A stretch of DNA of 64,000 nucleotides from an uncultured Coriobacteriaceae bacterium. GTDB lineage: Bacteria > Actinomycetota > Coriobacteriia > Coriobacteriales > Eggerthellaceae. A model generated the notes under the pieces. It had not been told where the DNA came from. It worked only from the letters and a program-made list of their open reading frames with translations, and searched no databases. A program made the translations under genes and the position numbers. Each line of letters opens with the position of its first letter. The first letter of the stretch is position 1. The stretch covers positions 1-64,000 of the forward strand of contig CACXMZ010000007.1 of the NCBI GenBank assembly GCA_902768975.1, given 5' to 3'. Below, one piece after another: positions 39,844 through 48,952 of this stretch.

Positions 39844-41781
39844 TTAGCTCTGGAGCGACTCCCCTACCGAAAACAGTTCGTCGCGGTGGCCTTCCACCGT
39901 TCCTATCATGCGCGAAAGAGCCGCTGAAATGTCCAAGATGCCATTGTCGACCAAGGGCACCAGCTGGGAAGCAATCAGGCTACGCACCTGCGGGCTTGGC
40001 GCAGGCGTAATGCCTTCACGCTGGAGGATTTCACGCGCTTCTGAAGGTTCGGGAATTTCAGGGTTGCCCATTTCGGCAAGCAGCTCGTCCATTTCGCTTG
40101 CTACCACTTCGGGCCGCCCAAAATTATGGCGCTGGCACATGACATAGGCCGCCAAGGCCGCTTCCTTGCGCCCCGACTGCCACAGGGCAAAGGCCAGGCG
40201 ATAGTAGATGAAGGGAATGACCGAATCCGAAGTGGAATAGGACAGGGCCTTTTCCAGGTAAGGAACCGCATCGGCGTGCTGCTGCTTGGTGAACAAAGCA
40301 TTCACCAAGTCCGTATAGCCAATGGTGCTCGTGGGTGCCAGCTCGATGCATTTTTCGGCCTGCTGAATGGCACGGTCCGGTTCGCCCATGTCGCAGTAGA
40401 GGTCGCACAGAATGGAACGCGCGCGAAAGCCCGAGTCGGAATAGCGCACGAAGCGCGTTTCTTCGCTGACCTTGTTCAGGGGCAGCAGGAAGCGCGAAAC
40501 TGTGTCGGAGCAGTACAGTGCCTTGGTGTTTTCAGGAAGGTTTTCGACTTCCTTGTCGGCGGCATCCACCACACTTTCAAGCACAGCAATGGCCGCCAGA
40601 GGCGACTCTTGACGGTCGGCTTCGGCGGCGTGCACCGTGTCCCACGAGTCGGTGGGCATGTCGGAAAGCACGTCGAGTTCACCCACCGTGTCGGCAAACA
40701 GCAGGCCGCGCAAGTCCTGCGGCAGGGGGCGTTCGTCGCCCGTGGGCTGCTTGTGGTTGGCGTGGACCGCCTTGTCGAAGGCTGCGTCGACCGTTGTCGA
40801 AGCATTGAGCAGTTCCTGCATCCAGTTGATGTCGCGGGCTTCAATGAGGGGAATAACCTTCGAAATAAAGGGAAGGCGATCGAAGTACAGCGTCATGGCG
40901 GCGTCGTTGCTTAAGGACACCGGGTGGCTTGCAATGCGCACGCGCGAAATGCCCACGCTCGTACCAAAGGCAACCGCGGCCATGATGGCGCCTACCGAAA
41001 GGGCGTAGCGCGCAGCCCCCTGTGAAGCCTGGGCAGAACAGTCGACCCAGGAAGAACTCGCCGCTTCGAAGCGGTGCTGCGGCAGCCAACTGGCAAGCGG
41101 CGCCGTGTAGTCGATGCTGAACAAACCTTCTTCGGCATTGCAGTCGAAGGAGTAGGCAAGGCGGTACGGCAAGCGAAGCGATTCGGCCACCAAGGCGAAG
41201 CGCGTGCGGATGTCCCATTCGCCGCCCTTGCGCCCCTGGGTGCCATAGATTTCCAGCAAGGGGTTGTTAGCAATGCCCTTAACCTGTGTGGGGACGGTGT
41301 TTTCAATGGAGCTAATGAGGCTGGCGTCGGCCAGGGCGCAGTCGACTTCGGTCCATGAAGGGGCACTGTTTTGCGCGTCGAAGGCTTCCTTCACGAAAAG
41401 CAAGCGGTTCATGGCTGCTTCAGCGGCAAGCACCGAAGAAAGTTCGTCGGGGCTTAGGTCGGCTGCAGGAAAGCGCGCCCAAAAGGTGCCCGTATTGGAA
41501 AGGCGGATGAGGTCCATTTCGTGGCTTGCCGCAATGCTGCGAATGCGCGAGGCGCCCACTTCGGAAAAAAGACGAGCCGCGAAACACGCGAAGCCAAAAC
41601 CGGGGCTTTCAGCGGTGGCACTGCTTGGCCCGAGCATGACGATGTCTATGGCGTCGGGCAGTTCAGAATGAAGCAAGCGGCCGAGCAGTTCGCCCATGGC
41701 GCGCGACTCTTGTTCCTTGGGGGAAAGGTTTGCATTGTTTTCAGGCTGGAGGTTTTCTGAAGGGGTGTTGAAAATGGTCAT
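39844..41781 (-). CDS. Large TPR-containing protein, unknown function
   Basis: A 645-residue cytoplasmic protein with no signal peptide or membrane segment. The middle (about 460-560) has tetratricopeptide-like repeats (GEPDRAIQQAEKCIELAPTS, then HADAVPYLEKALSY). The N-terminal 330 residues look like a mixed alpha/beta domain I cannot assign. The ATG is preceded by AAGG. It is a single-gene unit, with a 365-nt upstream gap holding tandem repeats and a large palindrome. A scaffolding role is plausible for TPR proteins in general but unproven. Confidence 0.85.
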   Translation of the reverse strand: MTIFNTPSENLQPENNANLSPKEQESRAMGELLGRLLHSELPDAIDIVMLGPSSATAESPGFGFACFAARLFSEVGASRIRSIAASHEMDLIRLSNTGTFWARFPAADLSPDELSSVLAAEAAMNRLLFVKEAFDAQNSAPSWTEVDCALADASLISSIENTVPTQVKGIANNPLLEIYGTQGRKGGEWDIRTRFALVAESLRLPYRLAYSFDCNAEEGLFSIDYTAPLASWLPQHRFEAASSSWVDCSAQASQGAARYALSVGAIMAAVAFGTSVGISRVRIASHPVSLSNDAAMTLYFDRLPFISKVIPLIEARDINWMQELLNASTTVDAAFDKAVHANHKQPTGDERPLPQDLRGLLFADTVGELDVLSDMPTDSWDTVHAAEADRQESPLAAIAVLESVVDAADKEVENLPENTKALYCSDTVSRFLLPLNKVSEETRFVRYSDSGFRARSILCDLYCDMGEPDRAIQQAEKCIELAPTSTIGYTDLVNALFTKQQHADAVPYLEKALSYSTSDSVIPFIYYRLAFALWQSGRKEAALAAYVMCQRHNFGRPEVVASEMDELLAEMGNPEIPEPSEAREILQREGITPAPSPQVRSLIASQLVPLVDNGILDISAALSRMIGTVEGHRDELFSVGESLQS

Positions 41782-41882
41782 AGCTTCTACCTTACTCGCT
41801 CATGCTCATGCGTGTTACCCCTTCATCTTACCGCATAAGGGGGCGAGATTTATAAACAACGTTGTAACAAATAGGGCGCGAG

Positions 41883-41988
41883 TCGCGGGTCCAATAAAGT
41901 CAGCGAAGTTCAATTGTTTATCTCGCAGGTCCAGCAAAGCCAGCGAAGTTATTTTTTGTCGCGCAGGTCCAACAAAGTCAGCGAAGTT
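41883..41988. repeat. Three direct repeats of 23 nt
   Basis: The unit GGTCCAAYAAAGYCAGCGAAGTT (two halves: GGTCCAAYAAAG and YCAGCGAAGTT) occurs at 41888-41910, 41928-41950 and 41966-41988. Each is preceded by TCGC or GCGC, with AT-rich spacers of 17 and 15 nt. The third copy runs straight into the left arm of the palindrome at 41985-42084. Part of the 365-nt gap between the TPR gene and the 86-residue gene. Confidence 0.8.
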
Positions 41989-42084
41989 CAATCTGCTGAG
42001 CACAATAAGCCCGACTGGTGAAATGAGCGCACTTTGGTGCGCGCAGTGGAACACGGAGGGCTTAGTGTGCCAGCAGATTGAACT
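41985..42084. repeat. 100-nt palindrome with inner hairpin
   Basis: Left arm 41985-42012 pairs with right arm 42058-42084 over about 26 bp (AGTTCAATCTGCTG...AAGCCC with GGGCTTAGTG...CAGATTGAACT, few mismatches). Inside is a 6-bp hairpin (GCGCAC with GTGCGC, 42027-42042) flanked by GACTGGTGAAATGA and GCAGTGGAACACGGA. It may be a structured RNA or a cruciform-forming element. Confidence 0.75.
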
Positions 42085-42097
42085 GCAGCGTGGGCAT

Positions 42098-42125
42098 GTT
42101 CCGCCGTTTGTAAAAACGGCGGAAC
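42098..42125. terminator. Strong symmetrical hairpin
   Basis: A perfect 12-bp stem (GTTCCGCCGTTT with AAACGGCGGAAC) and 4-nt loop, next to the end of the 86-residue gene. Suited to bidirectional termination. Confidence 0.55.
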
Positions 42126-42127
42126 GA

Positions 42128-42167
42128 AAAGAAACAGCAGCCGGCATTACGCTCGGGCCGGCTGCTG
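42128..42167 (-). terminator. Intrinsic terminator of the 86-residue gene
   Basis: CAGCAGCCGGC pairs with GCCGGCTGCTG (42135-42145 with 42157-42167). On the minus strand it is followed by TTTCTTTTCG. The stem overlaps the last codons of the gene. Confidence 0.75.
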
Positions 42168-42407
42168 GTTGTTTTGTTCCGCGGGCTGAACCTGCGAGAT
42201 AGGCGCAGTATCAGCGGTTGCCTGTGGAGGCTCTGCGAAAGCCAAAAATGCCGAGCGCATGCACCAGGCGAATATGACAGAAAGGACCGCTAAAAGAAGT
42301 AATTTCAAAAGAAAATGCTTCTTCTGACGTTGTTCGTGGGCACTAAAAACATAGTGCTGCACGGGACCCCCGCCATACACGTTCACACCCTGAATCCGTT
42401 CATTCAT
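42147..42407 (-). CDS. Small single-pass membrane protein
   Basis: An 86-residue protein with a hydrophilic N-terminus (MNERIQGVNVYGG), a basic patch (RQKKHF), one transmembrane helix (about 31-52) and a Gln/Pro/Ala-rich tail likely outside. It has its own terminator and only a weak ribosome site (GAAAAGACG). I do not recognise the family. Neighbours are the TPR gene downstream and the MacB-like transporter upstream, the latter separated by a strong terminator, so it is a separate unit. Confidence 0.65.
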   Translation of the reverse strand: MNERIQGVNVYGGGPVQHYVFSAHEQRQKKHFLLKLLLLAVLSVIFAWCMRSAFLAFAEPPQATADTAPISQVQPAEQNNQQPARA

Positions 42408-42532
42408 GCTGCGTCTTTTCTCTAGTACATTTATATTGCTGCATTTAGATGTAACAGGTGCATCTGGGTACTATTTCTACCATATATTGTGGTTTACGTC
42501 TAGAAAAAATGCCTTATTTTGCGAAATATTGT

Positions 42533-42569
42533 AAAAAAATGCCGGCGTTCCTGTGGTCGGAGCGCCGGC
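42533..42569 (-). terminator. Intrinsic terminator of the MacB-like gene
   Basis: GCCGGCG with TCC pairs with GGA and CGCCGGC, followed on the minus strand by ATTTTTTTAC. A textbook terminator. Confidence 0.92.
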
Positions 42570-42588
42570 ACAAAGCAAACGCGGAATA

Positions 42589-45500
42589 TTATTCCGAACG
42601 AAGGGCTTCCACGGGGTCGCGGCGGGAAGCAGCCTGGGAAGGAATAAGGCCCGCCAGGAAGGTCAGGAGCACGCTTATGCCTATAAGAATGAGCGCCGAA
42701 CTCCAGGGCAAAGACATGATACGCGGCACGTCCCACCCCGCTTCCACGAAGATGTTAACGGGGACCGAAACCGCCAAGACCACTGCGATAGCAAGCACGC
42801 CCGCGATAAGCCCTTCAATGAAAGTTTCGGCATTAAAGACGTTGGCAATGTTGCCCTTGGAAGCACCCATGGCGCGCAGGATGCCAATTTCCTTCTTGCG
42901 TTCAAGCACCGAAATATAGGTGATGATAGAAATCATGATGGAGCTCACGATGAGCGAAATGGAAACGAAGGCAATGAGCACGAGCGAAATGGCGTCGATA
43001 ATGCTCGTGACCGACTTCATAAGAACGCCCGCGATGTCGCTGTACTGGATGGCGGAATCTTCGTCGCCAGCTGCCTTCACTTTTTCGTTGTAGCCGTCGA
43101 TGATGCCGAGCACCGCTTCCTTCGAAACAAAGTCGCGCGGGTAAATGGTCAAGCTTTCCGGCGAGTCTTCTTCGGCATAGCCGAGCTTCTTCATGTTGCC
43201 GTCGTAACTGAGTTCGTCGGCATTGAGGTAGTTCGTCAGCAGGCTGGTGAGGTCGTCTTGCGTCATGTTGAATTTGATGGCGTTGGCGAAGGCGTCGGAG
43301 TCGAAGCTAAAGCCAGAACTCAAGGTGTCTTGGAGGTTTGCCATCTGGCTTTGAAGCTGGCCGGAAATGGCCGTAGACAGAGTCGAACCAAGGGAAGACG
43401 TTACCGATGCAATCTGTTGCTGCATGCCCGTGGCCATCTGCGTTGCCATCATTTGCGCGGCGGTCGTCATCATCTGCGTCATAGCCTGCGAAAGGTAGGG
43501 CGCAAACACGTTTTGCATATAGTTTTGCATGGCTTCGTTTATGCGCTGCTCAACAACGCTACCGAATTCTTCGGCCAAAGGCGCCACGATAGCCTGGGCC
43601 GCTTCGGTCTGCATATATTCCTGGAAGAGCGCGGTGGTGTCGGCGTTGGGGTCGAAGATGTTCTTGCCATTCGCTAAGGCCCACGCGGAAAAACCGGCAG
43701 ACAATTCACGCGCAGCATTGTTGACGCTTTCTTGCTGTTCGGGCGTAAGATCGGTTGCCCCGTCGGCGATGCCGGAATTTTCAATACTAAAGGCAGGTGC
43801 GTTGGCCATAACCTGGCGCATGGCGTCTTCGCTAAAGACCGACTCGATGGCGCTTGAGTCAAGCTGCATGGCGCTCGGGTCAATATTCATGGAGCTCGTG
43901 TCCATGTTCAGGCCACTCATGTCCAGGTTCATGCCGCTGAAATTAAGGCCGCTCGTGTCAAAGCTAAAGGCGGAATTGAGCATTTCTTCGTCAACTTCAA
44001 ACATGGATCCAAAGTCGAAGTCTGCCCCCTGCTTTTCGCGCAGGTCTTCAAAGCTTTCACCCGTAAATACGTCGGTTTCCTTGTTGGCCTTCTGCTGCTT
44101 AACAATGTCCGATTCGGTGGCTTGCGCGATCAGGTATTCCGTGAGCTCCGGCGTGTACAGGATGCCCTGCGTAATCGAAGCGACGGCGTTTTCCGTCGGC
44201 TGGACCACGCCCACCACCTTCAGGCGGACCGCTTCGTCGACGAGCTTCTTCATTTTTTCTTCGTCATTGGAAATGCTCGTCCAAATGTTTTGCGCTTCGT
44301 TGTGCTGGTACAAAGCCGTTTCAGGAAGCACGGCGAATTCAAGCTTAAGGGCTTTTTCGACGGTGAAGTCCTGGGCGGTTTCAGGCGCTTCCACTTCCTT
44401 GCCGTCGAGCGTGTCCTTGGCAAGCTTTTCCATGAGGTCAGGGTCGTAGTAGCCAATGCTGTAGAGGGTGTAGTCCATCAGGCGCCCCGTGCGCGAAAGC
44501 ATGAGAACGCACTCGTCGTAGTTTTCAGGCCAGTGCCCCGCCACTACTTCCATGGAGTCTTCTACCAGTTCGCGGTTGTGCATCATTTCGGCGAACACTT
44601 CCGTACCCGTTCCGCTGAAACCGAAGGCCGAAGAGTCCACGCCACCCGTGAGCGCGTAGCCCATGTTAGACGGGTTGAGCTGAATAACGCCTTCCGACGT
44701 GTCGGTGCTGTAGATGTGCGGCACAATGCCGTAGGAATATTGAATGGTGTGAACGTAGGGGTCTATGCCTGAGTCGCTACTGTCGAGGAAGGCCTTCAGG
44801 TCCTTAAGGTTGTTGTTCTTCACCTGGGCAAACATTTGCGTCATCATGGGCACTTCAACGATGTTTGTACTCGGGGCAGGCGTTGCGGACTCTTCTTTTT
44901 CTTCGCCCGCTAGGCCTTCCAAGCCCTTTTCGAACTTCGACTTTTCTTCTTCTTCAGATTCGACATTGCCTTCCTGGAAACCACCAATAAGGCCAGAAAA
45001 ATCGAAGCTCGACTTGGTAATGGTGATGGGGTAGCTGGTGAGCGCCTGCTCTTCAGTGTCGGCGATGTAGTTGTTCACGCCGTTGGAAAGCGAAAGGATG
45101 GCTGCAATGCCAATAATGCCAATGCTGCCCGCGAAGGCCGTCATGAAGGTGCGGCCCTTTTTTGTCATGAGGTTGTTGAAAGAAAGGCCCAAAGCCGTAA
45201 GGAAGCCCATCTTCGCGCGGCGCTTGGGGAAGGCTTCTTCGCCCGCCAACGGAAGGACGGCCGCGGCTTCTTCGCCTGCAGCCAAGGGGTTGGTGTCTGA
45301 AACGATCTTGCCGTCTGCCAGGCGCACAATGCGGGTGGCATATTCTTCGGCAAGTTCGGGGTTGTGCGTAACCATGACCACCAAACGGTCCTGGGCAATT
45401 TCCTTGAGCAGGTCCATAACCGCCACGCCCGTTTCAGTGTCGAGGGCGCCCGTAGGTTCGTCGGCCAGAACGATGTCGGGGTCGTTTACCAAGGCGCGCG

Positions 45501-45957
45501 CAATGGCCACGCGCTGCATTTGCCCACCAGAAAGCTGGTTGGGCTTCTTGTTGATGTGGTCGCCCAGACCCACGCGTTCGAGCGCTTCCGCGGCGCGCTT
45601 TTTGCGCTCCGCCGAACCAACGCCGGCCAAGGTCAGTGCCAGTTCCACATTGCCCAACACGCTCTGATGCGGGATAAGGTTGTAGCTTTGGAAAATGAAG
45701 CCGATGCGGTGGTTACGGTAGGTGTCCCAGTCGGCGCTTTTATAGTCGGCCGTTGAAACGCCGTTGATAACAATGTCGCCTGAGTCGGCGCGGTCCAGGC
45801 CACCAAGCACATTGAGCAAGGTGGTCTTGCCGGAACCCGAAGGCCCCAGGACCGCCACAAATTCGTTGTCGCGCAGCGTAAGCGTAACCCCGTCGAGCGC
45901 TTTTTGCTCGAAGGATCCTGTCTTATATGACTTGCGGAGTTCTTTAAGCTCTATCAC
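42589..45957 (-). CDS. MacB-like ABC transporter, ATPase-permease fusion
   Basis: The start is a GTG at 45957, preceded by AGAGG eight nt upstream, giving 1122 residues; a longer frame to 46014 is unsupported. Residues 1 to about 230 are a LolD/MacB-type ATPase ([28 protein letters not shown]). A first helix ([20 protein letters not shown]) is followed by a very large extracytoplasmic region (about 300-950), then three C-terminal helices of the FtsX type. The outer region has a Met/Asp/Ser-rich run of short quasi-repeats ([20 protein letters not shown]). Such fusions sense or expel antimicrobial peptides or release lipoproteins. The downstream-encoded two-component system probably regulates it. 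Confidence 0.93.
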   Translation of the reverse strand: MIELKELRKSYKTGSFEQKALDGVTLTLRDNEFVAVLGPSGSGKTTLLNVLGGLDRADSGDIVINGVSTADYKSADWDTYRNHRIGFIFQSYNLIPHQSVLGNVELALTLAGVGSAERKKRAAEALERVGLGDHINKKPNQLSGGQMQRVAIARALVNDPDIVLADEPTGALDTETGVAVMDLLKEIAQDRLVVMVTHNPELAEEYATRIVRLADGKIVSDTNPLAAGEEAAAVLPLAGEEAFPKRRAKMGFLTALGLSFNNLMTKKGRTFMTAFAGSIGIIGIAAILSLSNGVNNYIADTEEQALTSYPITITKSSFDFSGLIGGFQEGNVESEEEEKSKFEKGLEGLAGEEKEESATPAPSTNIVEVPMMTQMFAQVKNNNLKDLKAFLDSSDSGIDPYVHTIQYSYGIVPHIYSTDTSEGVIQLNPSNMGYALTGGVDSSAFGFSGTGTEVFAEMMHNRELVEDSMEVVAGHWPENYDECVLMLSRTGRLMDYTLYSIGYYDPDLMEKLAKDTLDGKEVEAPETAQDFTVEKALKLEFAVLPETALYQHNEAQNIWTSISNDEEKMKKLVDEAVRLKVVGVVQPTENAVASITQGILYTPELTEYLIAQATESDIVKQQKANKETDVFTGESFEDLREKQGADFDFGSMFEVDEEMLNSAFSFDTSGLNFSGMNLDMSGLNMDTSSMNIDPSAMQLDSSAIESVFSEDAMRQVMANAPAFSIENSGIADGATDLTPEQQESVNNAARELSAGFSAWALANGKNIFDPNADTTALFQEYMQTEAAQAIVAPLAEEFGSVVEQRINEAMQNYMQNVFAPYLSQAMTQMMTTAAQMMATQMATGMQQQIASVTSSLGSTLSTAISGQLQSQMANLQDTLSSGFSFDSDAFANAIKFNMTQDDLTSLLTNYLNADELSYDGNMKKLGYAEEDSPESLTIYPRDFVSKEAVLGIIDGYNEKVKAAGDEDSAIQYSDIAGVLMKSVTSIIDAISLVLIAFVSISLIVSSIMISIITYISVLERKKEIGILRAMGASKGNIANVFNAETFIEGLIAGVLAIAVVLAVSVPVNIFVEAGWDVPRIMSLPWSSALILIGISVLLTFLAGLIPSQAASRRDPVEALRSE

Positions 45958-46081
45958 GTAAACCGCCTCTGTGCCAATCTTTTTCAGCCGCACATTATAC
46001 GGTGTGTGTAGCACAAAAATAACTCCAGGGGCGAAGTGTCAGAGAAATGAAAGAATGTAACCAAGATGCGACTACAACGTA

Positions 46082-48115
46082 CTACGTGAGCGGTATAGAA
46101 AGCACCGCCGTAGCTCCACCAAGTTCAGGTTCCGTGAAGCAGAGGCTGCCGCCATGCCGTTCGGCGATGCTGCGCGCCACCGGAAGGCCCAGACCCGTAC
46201 TGTCGGGGTTGCTGCGCCCGTCTTCGAGGCTCACAAAGCGGTCGAACACGCGCTCACGGTCTTCGGGGGCGATGCCGCAGCCGTCGTCGCTTACCACAAT
46301 GCGCACGGCCCCTTCTTCGGCTGCGCAGGAAAGCTTTACGGTGGTCTTCGCATAGCGCGCGGCGTTTTCAAGCAAATTGCGCACTGAATGGCTGAGCAGC
46401 TCCGCGTCGGCCGTGCACACCACGGGCTGCACACCCGACGTGTCTACCGAAACACCCTTGCGCGTTTCGAGGCCCGCGGCTTCTTCCAGGAGAAGGTCCA
46501 TAAGGTCCACGGGCTTCGCGTCCACCTGCATGCGCCCTTCGTCGGAACGTGCCAGGGTAAGCAGGTCGCCCACGATGTTGGCAAGGCGGTTGTTTTCCGT
46601 GGCGAGGTCTTCGATAACCTTGTTCGTGTCTACCGCTTCGGGGTGTTCACGCAGGGTTTCCAGCATGATGCCCGTGGCCGCCACAGGGCTTTTCAGTTCG
46701 TGCGAAGCGTCGGAAACAAAGCGGCGCTGTTCGTTGAAAGACGATTCCACACGTTCGAGCAATTCGTTGAAGGTGACTGCCAGGCGCGAAAGGTCCTTGT
46801 CGCGTTCGGGTACCGGGATGCGTTCGCTCAAGTTGCTGGCGTTAATCGATTCAGCCGTGCGGCGCATGTGTTCAACGGGCTGCAAGGTGCGCGCCGCCAT
46901 ATTCCAAGTGAAGGCCACCACCAAGCAGAGCAGGGCCAAAAAGATGGTTGCCAACAGCTGGGTAGCCAGGCTTGCGGTGCGCGCAGCGGAAGCGAGCGAT
47001 GTAACCGCCACCAAGGTTGCCGTGCCGTCGGGGCTGTTTACCTGGCGCTTTTTAACCAGGTAGGGGCCTTCGTCGCCAAAGACTTCGCTTGCATCTATGT
47101 AGGGTGCTGAGTCGACACTCAAAGCGGCCGAAGTGGCAGCGCTTGTTGAAGCGGCGCTCGAGGCAGATGTGCTTGACGTGCTCGCAGCAGGCGTTGCCGC
47201 GCTCGACGTGGCACTCGAGGTGGCCGCGCTCGAGTTGGCGGCGGAAGACGCACTCGAAGACGCACTGGAAACAGCCGAAGCCGCTGCAAAAGCAAGGCGC
47301 TCGCCAAAGAAGAGGCCTATGCGCTTGTCCGCTTTCCCGCCTCTATCGTCGTCGTCATCGTCGTCGTTGTCGGCATCGTCGCCGTCATCATTGTCGTCAT
47401 CGGAGTCGACGTTGGCTGCTTGGGGAACTTGGCGGGCAGCCTGGCGGGCTGCTTCCTGCTGGCGTTCGCGTTCTTCTTCGGCTCGTTCCTCTGCTTCCTT
47501 GGCGGCTTCTTCAGCGCGCTCTGCGGCTTCTTTGGCGGCTTCTTCGGCACGTTCGCGTTCTTCTTCAGCAGCGTCGTCTTCGTCGTCATCATTGTCGTCG
47601 TTATTGGCGTTCTGGTAAGACGGGGCCGCAGGTTGCTGCACGGGCGACTGAGGCGTTGTTTGCGTATTCGACGTAGCCCCAGCCACTGCCCCAGCATTAG
47701 CGCGCGCCTGGTTCTGATTGTCGTCGTCGTCTTCGTCGTCATCGTCGTCGTCGCGTTCAAACTCAAGCCGTTCGAAACGCTTTTCAGCCAGGTCGTCGTC
47801 TTCGCCGCTTTCGCCCGTACCCACGATGGCGCCTACCCCGCGTGCGTTCGGAGTTTCGGCCAGAATATTGCCGTTCGCGTCGATAATCTGCATCATTTCG
47901 TCGCCCGCAAGGTCTATGGCAGCCTGGTAATTCCCCGCCATGACTTCCGCCTGAGCCATGTCGAGGCGTTCGTCGAGGGAATTCGAAATCATGCCCGTAA
48001 GAATTTGGTTCATGGCAAAGGCCGTAATGCCCAAAATGAACAGCATGGCCAAAGCCGTTGCTGCTGTCGCTGCAAGGGTTACTTTACCGCGGATACTTTT
48101 CGGACCAAGAGCCAC
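46082..48115 (-). CDS. Histidine kinase with an extreme acidic, low-complexity sensor
   Basis: A 677-residue membrane kinase: helix 1 at about 14-36, an extracytoplasmic part to about 382, helix 2 at about 383-404, then HAMP, a HisKA box with His472 in SDASHELKSPVA, and HATPase. The outer region contains three poly-acidic tracts (about 121-132, 172-181, 238-257, mostly Asp), a charged Glu/Arg/Ala coiled-coil (about 183-228) and a Ser/Ala/Thr-rich spacer (about 278-335). Acidic patches in PhoQ-type sensors bind cations and cationic peptides, so a metal or peptide signal is an attractive inference. The OmpR-type regulator gene is 3 nt upstream. Confidence 0.94.
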   Translation of the reverse strand: MALGPKSIRGKVTLAATAATALAMLFILGITAFAMNQILTGMISNSLDERLDMAQAEVMAGNYQAAIDLAGDEMMQIIDANGNILAETPNARGVGAIVGTGESGEDDDLAEKRFERLEFERDDDDDDEDDDDNQNQARANAGAVAGATSNTQTTPQSPVQQPAAPSYQNANNDDNDDDEDDAAEEERERAEEAAKEAAERAEEAAKEAEERAEEERERQQEAARQAARQVPQAANVDSDDDNDDGDDADNDDDDDDDRGGKADKRIGLFFGERLAFAAASAVSSASSSASSAANSSAATSSATSSAATPAASTSSTSASSAASTSAATSAALSVDSAPYIDASEVFGDEGPYLVKKRQVNSPDGTATLVAVTSLASAARTASLATQLLATIFLALLCLVVAFTWNMAARTLQPVEHMRRTAESINASNLSERIPVPERDKDLSRLAVTFNELLERVESSFNEQRRFVSDASHELKSPVAATGIMLETLREHPEAVDTNKVIEDLATENNRLANIVGDLLTLARSDEGRMQVDAKPVDLMDLLLEEAAGLETRKGVSVDTSGVQPVVCTADAELLSHSVRNLLENAARYAKTTVKLSCAAEEGAVRIVVSDDGCGIAPEDRERVFDRFVSLEDGRSNPDSTGLGLPVARSIAERHGGSLCFTEPELGGATAVLSIPLT

Positions 48116-48118
48116 GCG

Positions 48119-48790
48119 CTATTCCTCCCCGAGCCAATAGCCCACGCCGCGAATGGTGTGGATGAGCGGTTTTTCGAAGGGGGTGTCTACCTTTTTACGC
48201 AGGTAGCCAATGTAGACTTCGACCACGTTTTCGTCGGCCGCGAAGTCCACGCCCCATACGTGTTCAAGCAGCTGCGACTTCGAAAGCGCAATGTTTTGGT
48301 TATGCATGAGGTATTCCAATAGCGAAAATTCGCGTGCAGTAAGGTCGATGGTTTGGCCAGCGCGCTCCACGCGTTTTGAAAAGGGATCGAGCTTGAGGTC
48401 GGCCACCTCCATGCTGTTACGTACGGCGTTCGATCCGCGCCTAAAGAGGGCCTGCAGGCGCGCCACCAGCACCACGAGCGAAAAGGGCTTACGCAAAAAG
48501 TCGTCGGCACCAATGTCGAAGGCGTCGGCTTCGTCGTATTCGCCGTCCTTGGCCGTGAGCATAAGGATGGGAGTAGTAATGCCCGCCGCGCGGATTTCCT
48601 TGCACACGTCGTAGCCGTTCATGCCGGGCAGCATAATGTCTAGGGTGATGGCGTCGTAGGTTTGCGAAAGCGCCATTTCGAGGCCCGTAATGCCGTCGGT
48701 GGCCGTGTCTACGGCAAAACCTTCAGCAGCCAAGCTTTTCTGCAAGTATTCAACAATGTTGGCTTCGTCTTCTACTACTAAGATCCTCAT
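48119..48790 (-). CDS. OmpR/PhoB-family response regulator
   Basis: A 223-residue regulator starting at MRILVVEDEANIVEYLQKSL (ATG ending at 48790, AAAGGG upstream; a frame to 48841 is not supported). The receiver has the acceptor Asp in AITLDIMLPGMNGYDV and the conserved Lys in DFLRKPFS. The winged-helix domain ends with VEVYIGYLRKKVDTPFEKPL and the RGVGYWLGEE motif. It is followed 3 nt later by the acidic-sensor kinase, its evident partner. The targets are probably the adjoining transporter and the repeat protein. Confidence 0.95.
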   Translation of the reverse strand: MRILVVEDEANIVEYLQKSLAAEGFAVDTATDGITGLEMALSQTYDAITLDIMLPGMNGYDVCKEIRAAGITTPILMLTAKDGEYDEADAFDIGADDFLRKPFSLVVLVARLQALFRRGSNAVRNSMEVADLKLDPFSKRVERAGQTIDLTAREFSLLEYLMHNQNIALSKSQLLEHVWGVDFAADENVVEVYIGYLRKKVDTPFEKPLIHTIRGVGYWLGEE

Positions 48791-48857
48791 TGCATGCCCT
48801 TTAAAACCTTTGTGGCGTACGCGCTTCGTTGCACGCACCACTCTTCTTACAAAGTAT

Positions 48858-48905
48858 GCGCCAGCCTGCTTATTGTAACTGTTGGAAGGAGAAGCATGCT
48901 GGCGC
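48858..48905. terminator. Hairpin between the repeat protein and the regulator
   Basis: GCGCCAGC and GCTT (48858-48871) pair with AAGC and GCTGGCGC (48892-48905). There is no T run, so termination strength is doubtful. Confidence 0.4.
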
Positions 48906-48952
48906 GTCTACAAGTGGGTCTATAAAACCCGCGTTATGACAGTTCGTTAAAC

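Noticed and set aside
41883-41988. CRISPR array
   Set aside because: Only three repeats of 23 nt with 15-17-nt spacers, no cas genes, and the last repeat merges with a palindrome. The spacing and repeat length do not fit a CRISPR array.
41985-42084. Member of the same structured repeat family
   Set aside because: The palindrome has a single apical hairpin and none of the conserved junctions, so it is treated as a separate type.
46082-48115. Frameshift or sequencing error in the Asp-rich kinase region
   Set aside because: The frame is continuous, the HAMP and kinase domains follow in frame, and the low complexity is of the same style as in neighbouring proteins.
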